Below, piece by piece: positions 16,901 to 25,105 of a stretch of DNA of 25,105 nucleotides; position 1 is the first letter of the stretch; each line of letters starts with the position of its first letter. Source of the stretch: Actinomycetes bacterium. GTDB lineage: Bacteria > Actinomycetota > Acidimicrobiia > Acidimicrobiales > UBA8190. The stretch is taken from the NCBI GenBank assembly GCA_021798135.1, contig JAJZYI010000008.1, positions 1-25,105 on the forward strand, read 5' to 3'. The notes beneath the pieces are model-generated. The model was given only the letters and a program-made list of their open reading frames with translations, was not told the origin of the DNA and did not search any database. The translations under genes and the position numbers were made by a program.

Positions 16901-17616
16901 CGGACCCCCAGCGCTCGGTCGCTCGGGCGCGCGGACGCCGGCCGGCATGGCATGCCGCCTGCCTGGCCGGGGGGCCGGGCCGCGAAGTCGAGGGAGAGGT
17001 TGTGCACCACCGCGGTCCAACGGTACCTCGGACCAGGGGTGCCGATGGTGCTGTTCGGCAGCCCGACGCCCGCGGTCCGGGATGCGCCGGGGGCGCGCGT
17101 GGTCGGTGCGTGTCGCCACAACCGCGACCTGTGGCGTGGCGCCTGCGGCACCGTCCCTCCTCGCTCATCGGCCCTGCGGCGTGCGGCCGTGCCGCCGTCG
17201 GCACGCCGCTGGCGTCTGCTCACCGCTGCCGGCCGGTTGACTGCTGCCCTCTGCTCACTGCTGCCCTCTGCTCACTGCTGCCCTCTGCTCACTGCTGCCC
17301 TCTGCTCACTGCTGCCCTCTGCTCACTGCTGCCCTCTGCTCACTGCTGCCCTCTGCTCACTGCTGCCGTTCGCATGGTTGCTGGCGGCTGGTTGACTGCT
17401 GGCGGCCGGTTGACTGCTGCCATCGGCACCTCGGGCCCGGCTCCCGAGCGAAGCGCCGGCCGTTGTCCGTCCGTTGGACCGGCACACGGCCGAACCTATC
17501 GCCCCGCCACGGGGAGCGGCGGTCGGCCGGGTCCGGGGTGCAGCACCCCCGGTGCCGCTGCCCCCTGAACCGGGCCGACTTGGCATCGCCGGTCCGGGTG
17601 GCACGAAGATGGCGCC
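16901..17616. other. Gene-free interval between divergent genes
   Basis: About 700 bp separate the galT start from the DUF2269-like gene. The first 330 bp are GC-rich without a frame I can believe. The middle holds the 17-bp minisatellite (17240-17367) and degenerate relatives of its flank: GGTTGACTGCTG occurs at 17235, 17390 and 17408. The last 190 bp are GC-rich and featureless. No tRNA, small RNA or mobile element is recognisable. Confidence 0.6.
17240..17367. repeat. 17-bp minisatellite, 7.5 copies
   Basis: Seven exact 17-bp units (17240-17358, unit ACTGCTGCCCTCTGCTC) are followed by a half unit to 17367. The copies show no visible divergence, which implies recent expansion or active homogenisation. 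The period is not a multiple of three, so every frame reads the same 17-residue repeat in rotation. One strand is strongly pyrimidine-rich (C, T). Confidence 0.97.
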
Positions 17617-18105
17617 GTGGCCGCAACCCACGCACCGACCGGACCGGCGTTCAGCGTCGTCCTGGTGCTCCACGTCCTGGCCGCTGCCGTCGGGTACGGG
17701 GCCATGGTGATGACCGGCGTGCAGGCCGACCGCGTCAGGCGAGGCCCGCGGGCGCCCGGAGCCGAGTCGGCGCGCGCGTTCTTCCGGTCCGGCGCGAACT
17801 GGGCTGCCCGGGCGGTCTACCTCGTGCCGGTGCTCGGCGTGTCGCTGGTGGCCATGAGCCGGGGGGCGTTCGGCGTCGGCGACACCTTCGTCGACGTGGG
17901 CCTGGGCGTGTGGGTGGCGTCGGTCACCGTCGCCGAGACGGTCCTGTGGCCCGCCGAGCGGGCGGTGCAGCGGGCGCTGCGCGACGGGTGGCCCGACGAC
18001 GACCTGGCGCCGCTGGCCCGGGAGTGCCGGCGGGTCACGCGTGCCTCGGCGTTCCTCGGGACGGCGTTCGTCGGCGTCGCCGTGGTCATGGCGGTCAAGC
18101 CCTGA
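17617..18105 (+). CDS. DUF2269-like integral membrane protein
   Basis: This 162-residue protein has four hydrophobic segments: about 11-33 (FSVVLVLHVLAAAVGYGAMV), 66-82, 90-108 and 143-160. Conserved-looking features are the His in the first helix (VLHVLAA), a basic loop after it (QADRVRRGPRA), and a charged cytoplasmic-type segment (118-140) before the last helix. This layout fits predicted membrane proteins of the DUF2269 type, whose function is not known. The GTG start has no ribosome binding site. An ATG eight bases earlier is in another frame and leads nowhere. The gene precedes the cysteine desulfurase by 170 bp in the same direction, but the desulfurase appears to have its own promoter. 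Confidence 0.7.
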   Translation: MAATHAPTGPAFSVVLVLHVLAAAVGYGAMVMTGVQADRVRRGPRAPGAESARAFFRSGANWAARAVYLVPVLGVSLVAMSRGAFGVGDTFVDVGLGVWVASVTVAETVLWPAERAVQRALRDGWPDDDLAPLARECRRVTRASAFLGTAFVGVAVVMAVKP

Positions 18106-18236
18106 CCACGACCTCCTCCGGCAGGCATGGCCGCGGCACGGGCCGCTCGGTCCCTCCGGTCGCCGGACGGCTCGTGGGGCCGGTCGTGCCCGCCGGGGCC
18201 GTGCCGGCGGCGGGCCCGGCCGCTCGGCTCGGCGCT

Positions 18237-18253
18237 CGTGCCCGGCGGGCACG
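18237..18253. promoter_or_regulatory. Inverted repeat over the -35 region of the desulfurase
   Basis: CGTGCCC (18237-18243) and GGGCACG (18247-18253) form a perfect dyad with a 3-base centre. It lies about 23-39 bases before the predicted transcription start, where a repressor would block RNA polymerase. It might instead be a weak terminator for the preceding gene. Confidence 0.3.
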
Positions 18254-18263
18254 CCGCCGACCG

Positions 18264-18269
18264 TAGGCT
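18264..18269 (+). promoter_or_regulatory. Candidate leaderless promoter of cysteine desulfurase (-10 TAGGCT)
   Basis: TAGGCT is a TANNNT hexamer ending six bases before the GTG start. There is no ribosome binding site, so the transcript probably begins at the start codon. Confidence 0.5.
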
Positions 18270-18275
18270 GGGCCT

Positions 18276-19454
18276 GTGGAACCGCCGCCGTCGGACCCTG
18301 GGCCCGGCGCCGGCCCGGCGCACGGGGTCGTGGCGTATCTCGACAACGCCGCGACGACGGCGCTGCGGCCAGCGACGGTCGACGCCATGGTGCCGTGGCT
18401 GTCGGGCGGGCCGGCCAACCCGTCCGGGAGCCACCGGGCAGCGCGCGCCGCGCGCCGGGCGGTGGACGAGGCCCGTGACACCGTGGCCGCTGCCCTCGGG
18501 TGCGAGCCAGGCGAGGTGGTCTTCACCTCGGGCGGCACCGAGGCCGACAACCTTGCCGTGCTCGGCGTGCACCGGGCTCGGCCCGGCCGCGTCCTCTGCT
18601 CGGCGGTGGAGCACGCCGCTGTCCTCGGCCCGACCCGGTCGGTCGGCGGCAGTACCGTGCCGGTCGACGCGCTCGGGCGCGTGGACCTCGCCGCGCTGCG
18701 CGAGGTGCTCTCGCCCGAGGTCTCGCTGGTCGCCGTGATGGCGGCGAACAACGAGGTGGGGACGGTGCAGCCGCTCGACGAGGTGGTGGCGGCCGTGCGC
18801 GAGCTGGCGCCGGGCGCGGCGGTCCACACCGACGCGGTGGCCGGCGTCGCCTGGCTCGACGCGGCAGCCACCGCCGGCGGCTGCGACCTGCTGGCCGTGT
18901 CCGCCCACAAGTTCGGCGGCCCCCACGGCGTCGGCGCCCTGGTCGTGCGCGACGGGGCCCCGTGGGCGCCGGTGCTCCACGGCGGCTCCCAGGAGCGGGG
19001 GCGGCGGCCCGGGACCGTCGACGTGGCCGCGGTCGTCGGGATGGCCGTGGCGCTCGCCGAGACGGTCGCCGAACGGCCGGCCACGGTGCAGCGGGTCCGC
19101 GCCCTGCGCGACCGGCTCGTCGCCGGGCTGGTGTCGTCGGGCTGCGGGGGGCGACCCACGCTCGGGCCCGACACGTCGTCGGTGTCCGTGGCGGGGACGG
19201 CGCACCTCGCCTTCGACGGCGTCGCCGCCGAGGAGCTCCTGCTGCTGCTCGACGAGCACGGGATCTGCGCGTCGGCGGGGTCGGCCTGCTCCAGCGGCGC
19301 CGCGGAGCCGAGCCACGTGCTGCAGGCCATGGGCGTGGACCCGGGGGCGGTCCGGGGGTCGGTCCGCTTCAGCCTGGGCTGGTCGACCACCGCCGACGAG
19401 GTCGACCAGGTCGTCGCCGTCGTGCCCGGCTTGGTCGACCGGCTGCGCTCCTGA
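18276..19454 (+). CDS. Cysteine desulfurase (IscS/NifS family)
   Basis: This PLP enzyme takes sulfur from cysteine and holds it as a persulfide for tRNA thiolation or Fe-S assembly. The 392-residue protein has YLDNAATTALRP (21-32), TSGGTEADNLA (84-94), His113 over the PLP ring, Asp186, the Schiff-base lysine Lys212 in SAHKFGGPHG, and the persulfide cysteine Cys338 in GSACSSGAAEPSH. The short loop around Cys338 resembles NifS-type or group I enzymes. One PLP-contact position is unusual: the Gln of the common HTDAVQ motif is Ala189 (HTDAVAG). With mnmA nearby, a role as its sulfur donor is likely but inferred. Residues 1-17 are a Pro/Gly-rich extension. Confidence 0.9.
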   Translation: MEPPPSDPGPGAGPAHGVVAYLDNAATTALRPATVDAMVPWLSGGPANPSGSHRAARAARRAVDEARDTVAAALGCEPGEVVFTSGGTEADNLAVLGVHRARPGRVLCSAVEHAAVLGPTRSVGGSTVPVDALGRVDLAALREVLSPEVSLVAVMAANNEVGTVQPLDEVVAAVRELAPGAAVHTDAVAGVAWLDAAATAGGCDLLAVSAHKFGGPHGVGALVVRDGAPWAPVLHGGSQERGRRPGTVDVAAVVGMAVALAETVAERPATVQRVRALRDRLVAGLVSSGCGGRPTLGPDTSSVSVAGTAHLAFDGVAAEELLLLLDEHGICASAGSACSSGAAEPSHVLQAMGVDPGAVRGSVRFSLGWSTTADEVDQVVAVVPGLVDRLRS

Positions 19455-19483
19455 TCGGGGGCCGACGGGGTTCGGAGGCGGTC

Positions 19484-19499
19484 GGTGCCGGCCGGCACC
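19484..19499. terminator. 16-bp palindrome between convergent genes
   Basis: GGTGCCGGCCGGCACC is a perfect palindrome that can form a six-pair stem with a GGCC loop from either strand. It sits in the 57-bp gap between the desulfurase and the convergent diguanylate cyclase gene and could stop transcription from both sides. Confidence 0.45.
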
Positions 19500-19511
19500 C
19501 GCCCCGGCGCG

Positions 19512-21533
<2,022 letters not shown>

Positions 21534-21548
21534 GGTCGCTCCCCTCTG

Positions 21549-21604
21549 CGTCGGGTGTGGGCCCGATGCCGGGTGGAGGCGCGGCCCGCTGCGGGCACGC
21601 CTCC
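21549..21604 (-). promoter_or_regulatory. Two hairpins in the leader of the GGDEF gene
   Basis: GGAGGCG (21575-21581) pairs with CGCCTCC (21598-21604), enclosing a second stem CCCG/CGGG (21585-21588 with 21592-21595). Just closer to the start codon, GCGTCGGG and CCCGATGC (21549-21570) form another hairpin with one wobble pair. Both would lie in the mRNA leader shortly before the ribosome binding site. They do not match a c-di-GMP riboswitch that I know. Confidence 0.4.
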
Positions 21605-21649
21605 GGTTCGGGCTGTCTTCCGTGACCGTGCCCTCCGACGGCAGTTCGC

Positions 21650-21785
21650 CGATACCCCCTTTATAGACGCTCTATGTGTCCGAGGAACGACGTCGGGCGT
21701 CCGATCAGGCAGCTAGAAGCTCAACGATCACGCAACTCCTCGAAACATCACCCTGGGTGTGGTTCTCGTGTGATAGTGGCCGCTC
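21650..21785. promoter_or_regulatory. A/T-richer promoter region between GGDEF gene and mnmA
   Basis: This stretch is visibly less GC-rich than anything near it. It contains TATAAA on the - strand (21665-21660), a good -10 for the GGDEF gene, overlapping a perfect dyad ATAGA-CGC-TCTAT (21663-21675) that could be an operator. On the + strand, TGTGATAGT near 21770-21778 resembles an extended -10. The whole 343-bp interval between the two divergent genes has no credible reading frame of its own. Confidence 0.4.
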
Positions 21786-21816
21786 GACGTGGTCGACCGC
21801 AGGGCGTCCGGCGCCA

Positions 21817-21861
21817 GGCCCCGTCGTGGCGGGCCCCGTCGTGGCGGGCCCCGTCGCCGGC
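21817..21861. repeat. 15-bp repeat before mnmA
   Basis: Two exact 15-bp units, GGCCCCGTCGTGGCG (21817-21831 and 21832-21846), are followed by a partial third copy. The array ends just before the mnmA -10 hexamer and covers the place where its -35 would lie. Confidence 0.8.
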
Positions 21862-21863
21862 CC

Positions 21864-21869
21864 TACGCT
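21864..21869 (+). promoter_or_regulatory. Candidate leaderless promoter of mnmA (-10 TACGCT)
   Basis: TACGCT ends seven bases before the GTG start of mnmA, and no ribosome binding site is present. Confidence 0.5.
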
Positions 21870-21876
21870 CGGTGCC

Positions 21877-23013
21877 GTGCGCGCGCTCGTCGCCATGTCA
21901 GGAGGGGTGGACTCGTCGGTCGCCGCCGCGCTCGCCCTCCGGGCGGGGCACCACGTCGTCGGTGTCACGCTCAAGCTCTGGGGTGGGCCTTCGGACTCGG
22001 GCTGCTGCTCGGTGGCCGACGTCGAGGACGCCCGCCGCGTGGCGGACCGCCTCGGCATCGACCACCACGTGTTCAACTACGAGGAGCTGTTCGAGGCCGC
22101 CGTCGTCCGGCCGTACGTCGAGGCGCACTGCCGGGGGGCGACGCCGAACCCGTGCGTCGAGTGCAACCGGCACGTGAAGTTCGGCGCGCTGCTGCAGCGG
22201 GCCGGGCGGCTCGGCTTCGACGCGCTGGTGACCGGGCATCACGCGCGAGTCACCGTCGACGGCGGCCGCCACCGGCTCCGCCGGGGCCGTGACGCGGCCA
22301 AGGACCAGTCCTACGTGCTGGCCATGCTGGAGGAGAGCCAGCTCCGCCGGCTCCTGCTGCCGGTCGGCGACCTCACCAAGGCGGAGGTCCGTGCCATCGC
22401 TGCGCACCTCGGCCTGCGGACAGCGGCCAAGCCGGACAGCCAGGACGTGTGCTTCATCGGCCGGGCAGGGGGGCGGGCCGAGTTCCTCGGGCAGCGGATC
22501 GACCTGCACGCCGGGGCGCTGGTCGACGCGGCGACGGGCGCTGCGGTCGGTGCGGTGCCGGCCGTCGAGCTGGTGACCATCGGCCAGCGCCGGGGCCTGT
22601 CCGACGGTGGCGGGGGCGCCAGGAGGTACGCGGTCGCCGTGGACGTGCCGGGCCGCCGGGTGGTGGTCGGTTCGGCCAGCGACGTCCGGGCCGACGTCGT
22701 GCCGGTGGAGCAGGTGACCTGGGCTGCAGGCCCTGCCGGCGAGGGAGCACCCGTCCTCGTCCAGTGCTCGGCACACGGCCCCGCCTGGCCGGCCCGGTGG
22801 GTTGCCGGCGCCCCGGGCGGCCCGTCCGTGCGGTTCGCCGAGCCCCAGCGGCGGGTGGCGCCCGGGCAGACCGTGGCGATCTACGACCCGGCCGACCCGG
22901 ACGCGGTCGTCGGGTCGGCGGTCGCCCGACCGGTGGCTGTGCCGTCCGTGGCTGTGCCGCCAGTGGCCGTGCCGCCCGCGGGAGGTCCGCCGGCCGTCGT
23001 GCCGGCCCGCTGA
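21877..23013 (+). CDS. mnmA: tRNA-specific 2-thiouridylase
   Basis: MnmA activates U34 of Lys, Glu and Gln tRNAs with ATP and replaces its oxygen at C2 with sulfur from a desulfurase relay. The 378-residue protein has the PP-loop SGGVDSS (8-14) and the two catalytic cysteines, Cys93 in NPCVECN and Cys192 in DSQDVCFIG. It also has the tRNA-contact segments GHHAR and KDQSYVLAML. The GTG at 21877 gives the standard N-terminus MRALVAMSGGVDSS; the frame is open further upstream but without homology. Residues 350-378 are a low-complexity tail with VAVPSVAVPPVAVPPAGG units that most MnmA proteins lack. It lies between the GGDEF gene and ligA. Confidence 0.96.
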   Translation: MRALVAMSGGVDSSVAAALALRAGHHVVGVTLKLWGGPSDSGCCSVADVEDARRVADRLGIDHHVFNYEELFEAAVVRPYVEAHCRGATPNPCVECNRHVKFGALLQRAGRLGFDALVTGHHARVTVDGGRHRLRRGRDAAKDQSYVLAMLEESQLRRLLLPVGDLTKAEVRAIAAHLGLRTAAKPDSQDVCFIGRAGGRAEFLGQRIDLHAGALVDAATGAAVGAVPAVELVTIGQRRGLSDGGGGARRYAVAVDVPGRRVVVGSASDVRADVVPVEQVTWAAGPAGEGAPVLVQCSAHGPAWPARWVAGAPGGPSVRFAEPQRRVAPGQTVAIYDPADPDAVVGSAVARPVAVPSVAVPPVAVPPAGGPPAVVPAR

Positions 23014-23069
23014 CCCGCGAGCCGACCGGCGAGCAACCCGCCCCGCCCGACGCAGCGGGCGGCGACCGG

Positions 23070-23075
23070 TACGCT
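23070..23075 (+). promoter_or_regulatory. Candidate leaderless promoter of ligA (-10 TACGCT)
   Basis: TACGCT ends six bases before the ATG of ligA, with no ribosome binding site between. It allows ligA to be transcribed separately from mnmA, which ends 68 bases earlier. Confidence 0.5.
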
Positions 23076-23081
23076 GCGCCC

Positions 23082-25105
23082 ATGGTGCCGGAGCCAGCCC
23101 ACGAGCGGCCTGCCGGCGTCCCCCCCGACGACGCCCAGCGCGACGACGCCCAGCGCGGCGCCGCGACCGGCGGTGGTGCCCCGCCCGAGGCCGAGGAGCG
23201 GGCGCGCGCGCTCCGGGACGCCATCGCGCACCACGCCCGCCTCTACTACCAGCTCGACCAGCCGGAGATCTCCGACGCCGACTTCGACGCTCTGGTCGTC
23301 GAGCTCCGCGAGCTCGAGCGGCGGTACCCCGCCCTGGCCGTCGCCGGCTCGCCGACTGCAACGGTCGGCGCGCCCCCTGCAGGTCAGTTCGCGCCCGTGG
23401 TGCACCGCGAGCCCATGCTCAGCCTGGACAACGCCTTCGAGCTGGACGAGGTGGAGGCCTGGGTGCACCGCATGGCGCGCCTGGTGCCGGAGGCGGCGGC
23501 GGGCCCGTTCGTGTGCGAGCTGAAGATAGACGGGCTGGCCATGTCGCTCACCTACGAGCGGGGCCGCTACGTCCAGGCCGCGACCCGGGGCGACGGCCGG
23601 ACCGGCGAGGACGTCACCGCCAACGTGGCCACCATCGCCCAGGTTCCCGAGCGCCTCGCCTGGCCGGCGTCCCTGGGGCCGGTCCCCGACCTGCTGGAGG
23701 TCCGGGGCGAGGTCTACCTCGCGGTGAGCGTGTTCGACGCGCTCAACCGCCGCCAGCTCGAGCAGGGACAGCGGACCTTCGCCAACCCGCGCAACGCTGC
23801 GGCCGGCTCGCTGCGCCAGAAGGACCCGAAGGTGACCGCCGGGCGCGAGCTGGCGTTCTTCGCCTACCAGGCGGGGGCGGTGTCGGGCGGCCCGGCGCTG
23901 CGTCGGCACTCCGAGTGGCTGCAGCTCCTGAGCGACGCCGGTTTCCCGGTGAACCCCGAGATACGCACCTTCGGGGGCGTCCAGGAGGTGCTGGCGTTCT
24001 GCAGCCACTGGGGCGAGCACCGCCACGACCTCGACTACGACATCGACGGCGTGGTCGTGAAGCTCGACGACCTCGCGCTGCGCCAGCGCCTGGGAGCGAC
24101 GTCGCACGCGCCGCGTTGGGCCATCGCCGTCAAGTACCCCCCCGAGGAGCGCGACACGCGGCTCCTCGCCATCGAGGTGTCCATCGGGCGCACCGGGCGC
24201 GCCACCCCCTTCGCCGTGCTCGAGCCGGTGTCCGTCGGCGGGTCGACCGTGTCGCTCGCCACCCTCCACAACGAGGACCAGGTTCGCATCAAGGACGTCC
24301 GCCCCGGCGACACCGTCGTGGTCCGCAAGGCGGGCGACGTCATCCCCGAGGTCGTCGGTCCCGTCCGGTCGGCCCGGCCCCCCGGCCTGCCCGAGTGGCG
24401 GTTCCCCACGGCCTGCCCGAGCTGCGGCGGCCCGCTGGTCCGCCTGCCCGGCGAGAGCGACACGTTCTGCACCACGCTGGACTGCCCCGCGCAGGTGGTG
24501 CAGCGGATCGTGCACTTCGCCTCGCGCCAGGCGCTCGACATCGAGGGGCTCGGCGAGAAGCGCGTCGCCCAGCTCGTCGAGCTACGCCTCGTCGCGGACC
24601 CCGGTGACCTGTTCACCCTGTCGGCCGACCGGCTCGCCGACGTCGACCGCATGGGCGAGGTCTCCGCCGGCAACCTCGTGGCGGCGATCGACGATGCCCG
24701 GCACCGCCCCCTCAGCCGGCTCCTGGTGGGGCTCGGCATCCGGCACCTGGGCCCGACGGGCAGCCGGGCGCTGGCCGCCGCCTTCGGCGACCTCGACAGC
24801 GTCATGGCCGCCCCACTGGAGACCTTGGCGGCCGTCGACGGCGTCGGACCGGTCATCGCCGAGAGCATCGCCGGGTTCTTCGCGTCGCCCGCCAACCAGG
24901 CCGTCATTGCCAAGCTGCGGGCCGGCGGGGTGCAGGTGACCGAGCCCGGCGTCGCGCCGCGCGGGGCCGGGCCTGCCGGGGCGGGGGGCGTGGCCGGCGG
25001 GCCGGCGGGGGGCGTGGCCGGCGGGCCGTTGCAGGGGCGGGCCGTGGTCGTCACCGGGACGCTGGCGGGCTACACCCGGGACGAGGCCGAGGACGCCGTC
25101 AGGGC
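23082..25105 (+). CDS. ligA: NAD-dependent DNA ligase (3' end outside window)
   Basis: LigA seals nicks in DNA during replication and repair, using NAD+ as AMP donor. About 674 residues are present and the frame runs off the window, so only the end of the BRCT domain is missing. Visible parts are domain Ia (about 40-100, YYQLDQPEISDADFD), SLDNAF (114-119), the adenylated lysine Lys148 in KIDG, the OB fold with RKAGDVIPEVV, the four-Cys zinc finger (CPSCGG ... FCTTLDCP), the helix-hairpin-helix region (LGIRHLGPTGSRAL, VDGVGPVIAESI) and the BRCT start (GRAVVVTGTLAGYTRDEAE). The first 40 residues are a variable extension with a short DDAQR repeat. The HhH-BRCT linker is a Gly/Ala/Val repeat. Confidence 0.96.
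   Translation, partial: MVPEPAHERPAGVPPDDAQRDDAQRGAATGGGAPPEAEERARALRDAIAHHARLYYQLDQPEISDADFDALVVELRELERRYPALAVAGSPTATVGAPPAGQFAPVVHREPMLSLDNAFELDEVEAWVHRMARLVPEAAAGPFVCELKIDGLAMSLTYERGRYVQAATRGDGRTGEDVTANVATIAQVPERLAWPASLGPVPDLLEVRGEVYLAVSVFDALNRRQLEQGQRTFANPRNAAAGSLRQKDPKVTAGRELAFFAYQAGAVSGGPALRRHSEWLQLLSDAGFPVNPEIRTFGGVQEVLAFCSHWGEHRHDLDYDIDGVVVKLDDLALRQRLGATSHAPRWAIAVKYPPEERDTRLLAIEVSIGRTGRATPFAVLEPVSVGGSTVSLATLHNEDQVRIKDVRPGDTVVVRKAGDVIPEVVGPVRSARPPGLPEWRFPTACPSCGGPLVRLPGESDTFCTTLDCPAQVVQRIVHFASRQALDIEGLGEKRVAQLVELRLVADPGDLFTLSADRLADVDRMGEVSAGNLVAAIDDARHRPLSRLLVGLGIRHLGPTGSRALAAAFGDLDSVMAAPLETLAAVDGVGPVIAESIAGFFASPANQAVIAKLRAGGVQVTEPGVAPRGAGPAGAGGVAGGPAGGVAGGPLQGRAVVVTGTLAGYTRDEAEDAVR
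24981..25028. repeat. 24-bp repeat in the ligA linker
   Basis: Two exact 24-bp copies (24981-25004, 25005-25028) encode AGGVAGGP twice, between the helix-hairpin-helix and BRCT domains. The period keeps the reading frame. Confidence 0.85.

Noticed and set aside
13466..17204. Long - strand frames opposite meaB and the maltokinase-like gene
   Set aside because: Compositionally biased shadows of genes with clear catalytic motifs on the + strand.
17240..17367. CRISPR-like array
   Set aside because: The units are contiguous, without spacers, and no cas genes are present.
16741..17568. + frame through the 17-bp minisatellite, encoding a 17-residue repeat rich in Cys and Leu
   Set aside because: A 17-bp repeat keeps every frame open in the same way. 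The frame also overlaps galT antisense and has no start signal.
16901..17616. tRNA or mobile element in the gene-free interval
   Set aside because: No T-loop signature, no CCA end, no terminal inverted repeats, and no transposase fragment.
21676..21876. Upstream extension of the mnmA frame
   Set aside because: The known N-terminus (MRALVAMSGGVDSS) begins at 21877, and the extension is repeat-encoded Pro/Val/Ala.
21605..21876. c-di-GMP riboswitch near the GGDEF gene
   Set aside because: I could not find the conserved core of the known c-di-GMP riboswitch classes. A covariance-model search would settle it.

Overview
The window is very GC-rich DNA from an actinomycete-type bacterium. Several proteins are closest to actinobacterial and mycobacterial forms: an AtpE that matches the mycobacterial c subunit almost throughout, a MurA with Asp in place of the usual active-site Cys, a DesA-type acyl-ACP desaturase, MeaB, and an F-ATPase delta subunit with a duplicated N-terminal domain. 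A deep-branching class such as Acidimicrobiia is plausible, but this is inference from gene order and general appearance; no marker here proves it. Genes are close-packed, start often with GTG, and use G/C at nearly every third codon position.

Layout. (1) 1-433: the apparent repetitive tail of an upstream reading frame, then a gene-free stretch with two strong inverted repeats. (2) 434-8848: a complete F-type ATP synthase operon on the + strand, in order AtpZ/I-like protein, subunit I, atpB, atpE, atpF, atpH, atpA, atpG, atpD, atpC. (3) 9010-12072: a flavin split-barrel protein, then glpX (fructose-1,6-bisphosphatase II, - strand) divergent from murA (+). (4) 12184-16900: acyl-ACP desaturase (-), meaB GTPase (+), a maltokinase-fold protein (+) and galT (-). 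(5) 16901-17616: about 700 bp without a gene, containing a 17-bp minisatellite. (6) 17617-25105: a small DUF2269-like membrane protein, a cysteine desulfurase, a diguanylate cyclase on the opposite strand, mnmA, and ligA running off the end.

How the genes fit together. The atp operon makes the proton-driven ATP synthase. The cysteine desulfurase, mnmA and ligA group resembles an arrangement common in actinobacteria: the desulfurase would supply sulfur to MnmA for 2-thiouridine in tRNA. Here a membrane-anchored GGDEF protein with a long (GN)-repeat outer tail sits between the two sulfur genes. murA starts peptidoglycan synthesis, glpX serves gluconeogenesis, and meaB serves methylmalonyl-CoA mutase.

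Two themes run through the window. First, many genes have a TANNNT-type -10 hexamer (often TACGCT or TAGGCT) ending 6-7 nt before the start codon, which predicts leaderless mRNAs for glpX, murA, the desulfurase, mnmA and ligA. Second, short tandem repeats are frequent. Three unrelated intergenic ones share a 17-bp period, while those inside genes have periods that are multiples of three. No RNA genes, insertion sequences, CRISPR arrays or phage genes were seen.
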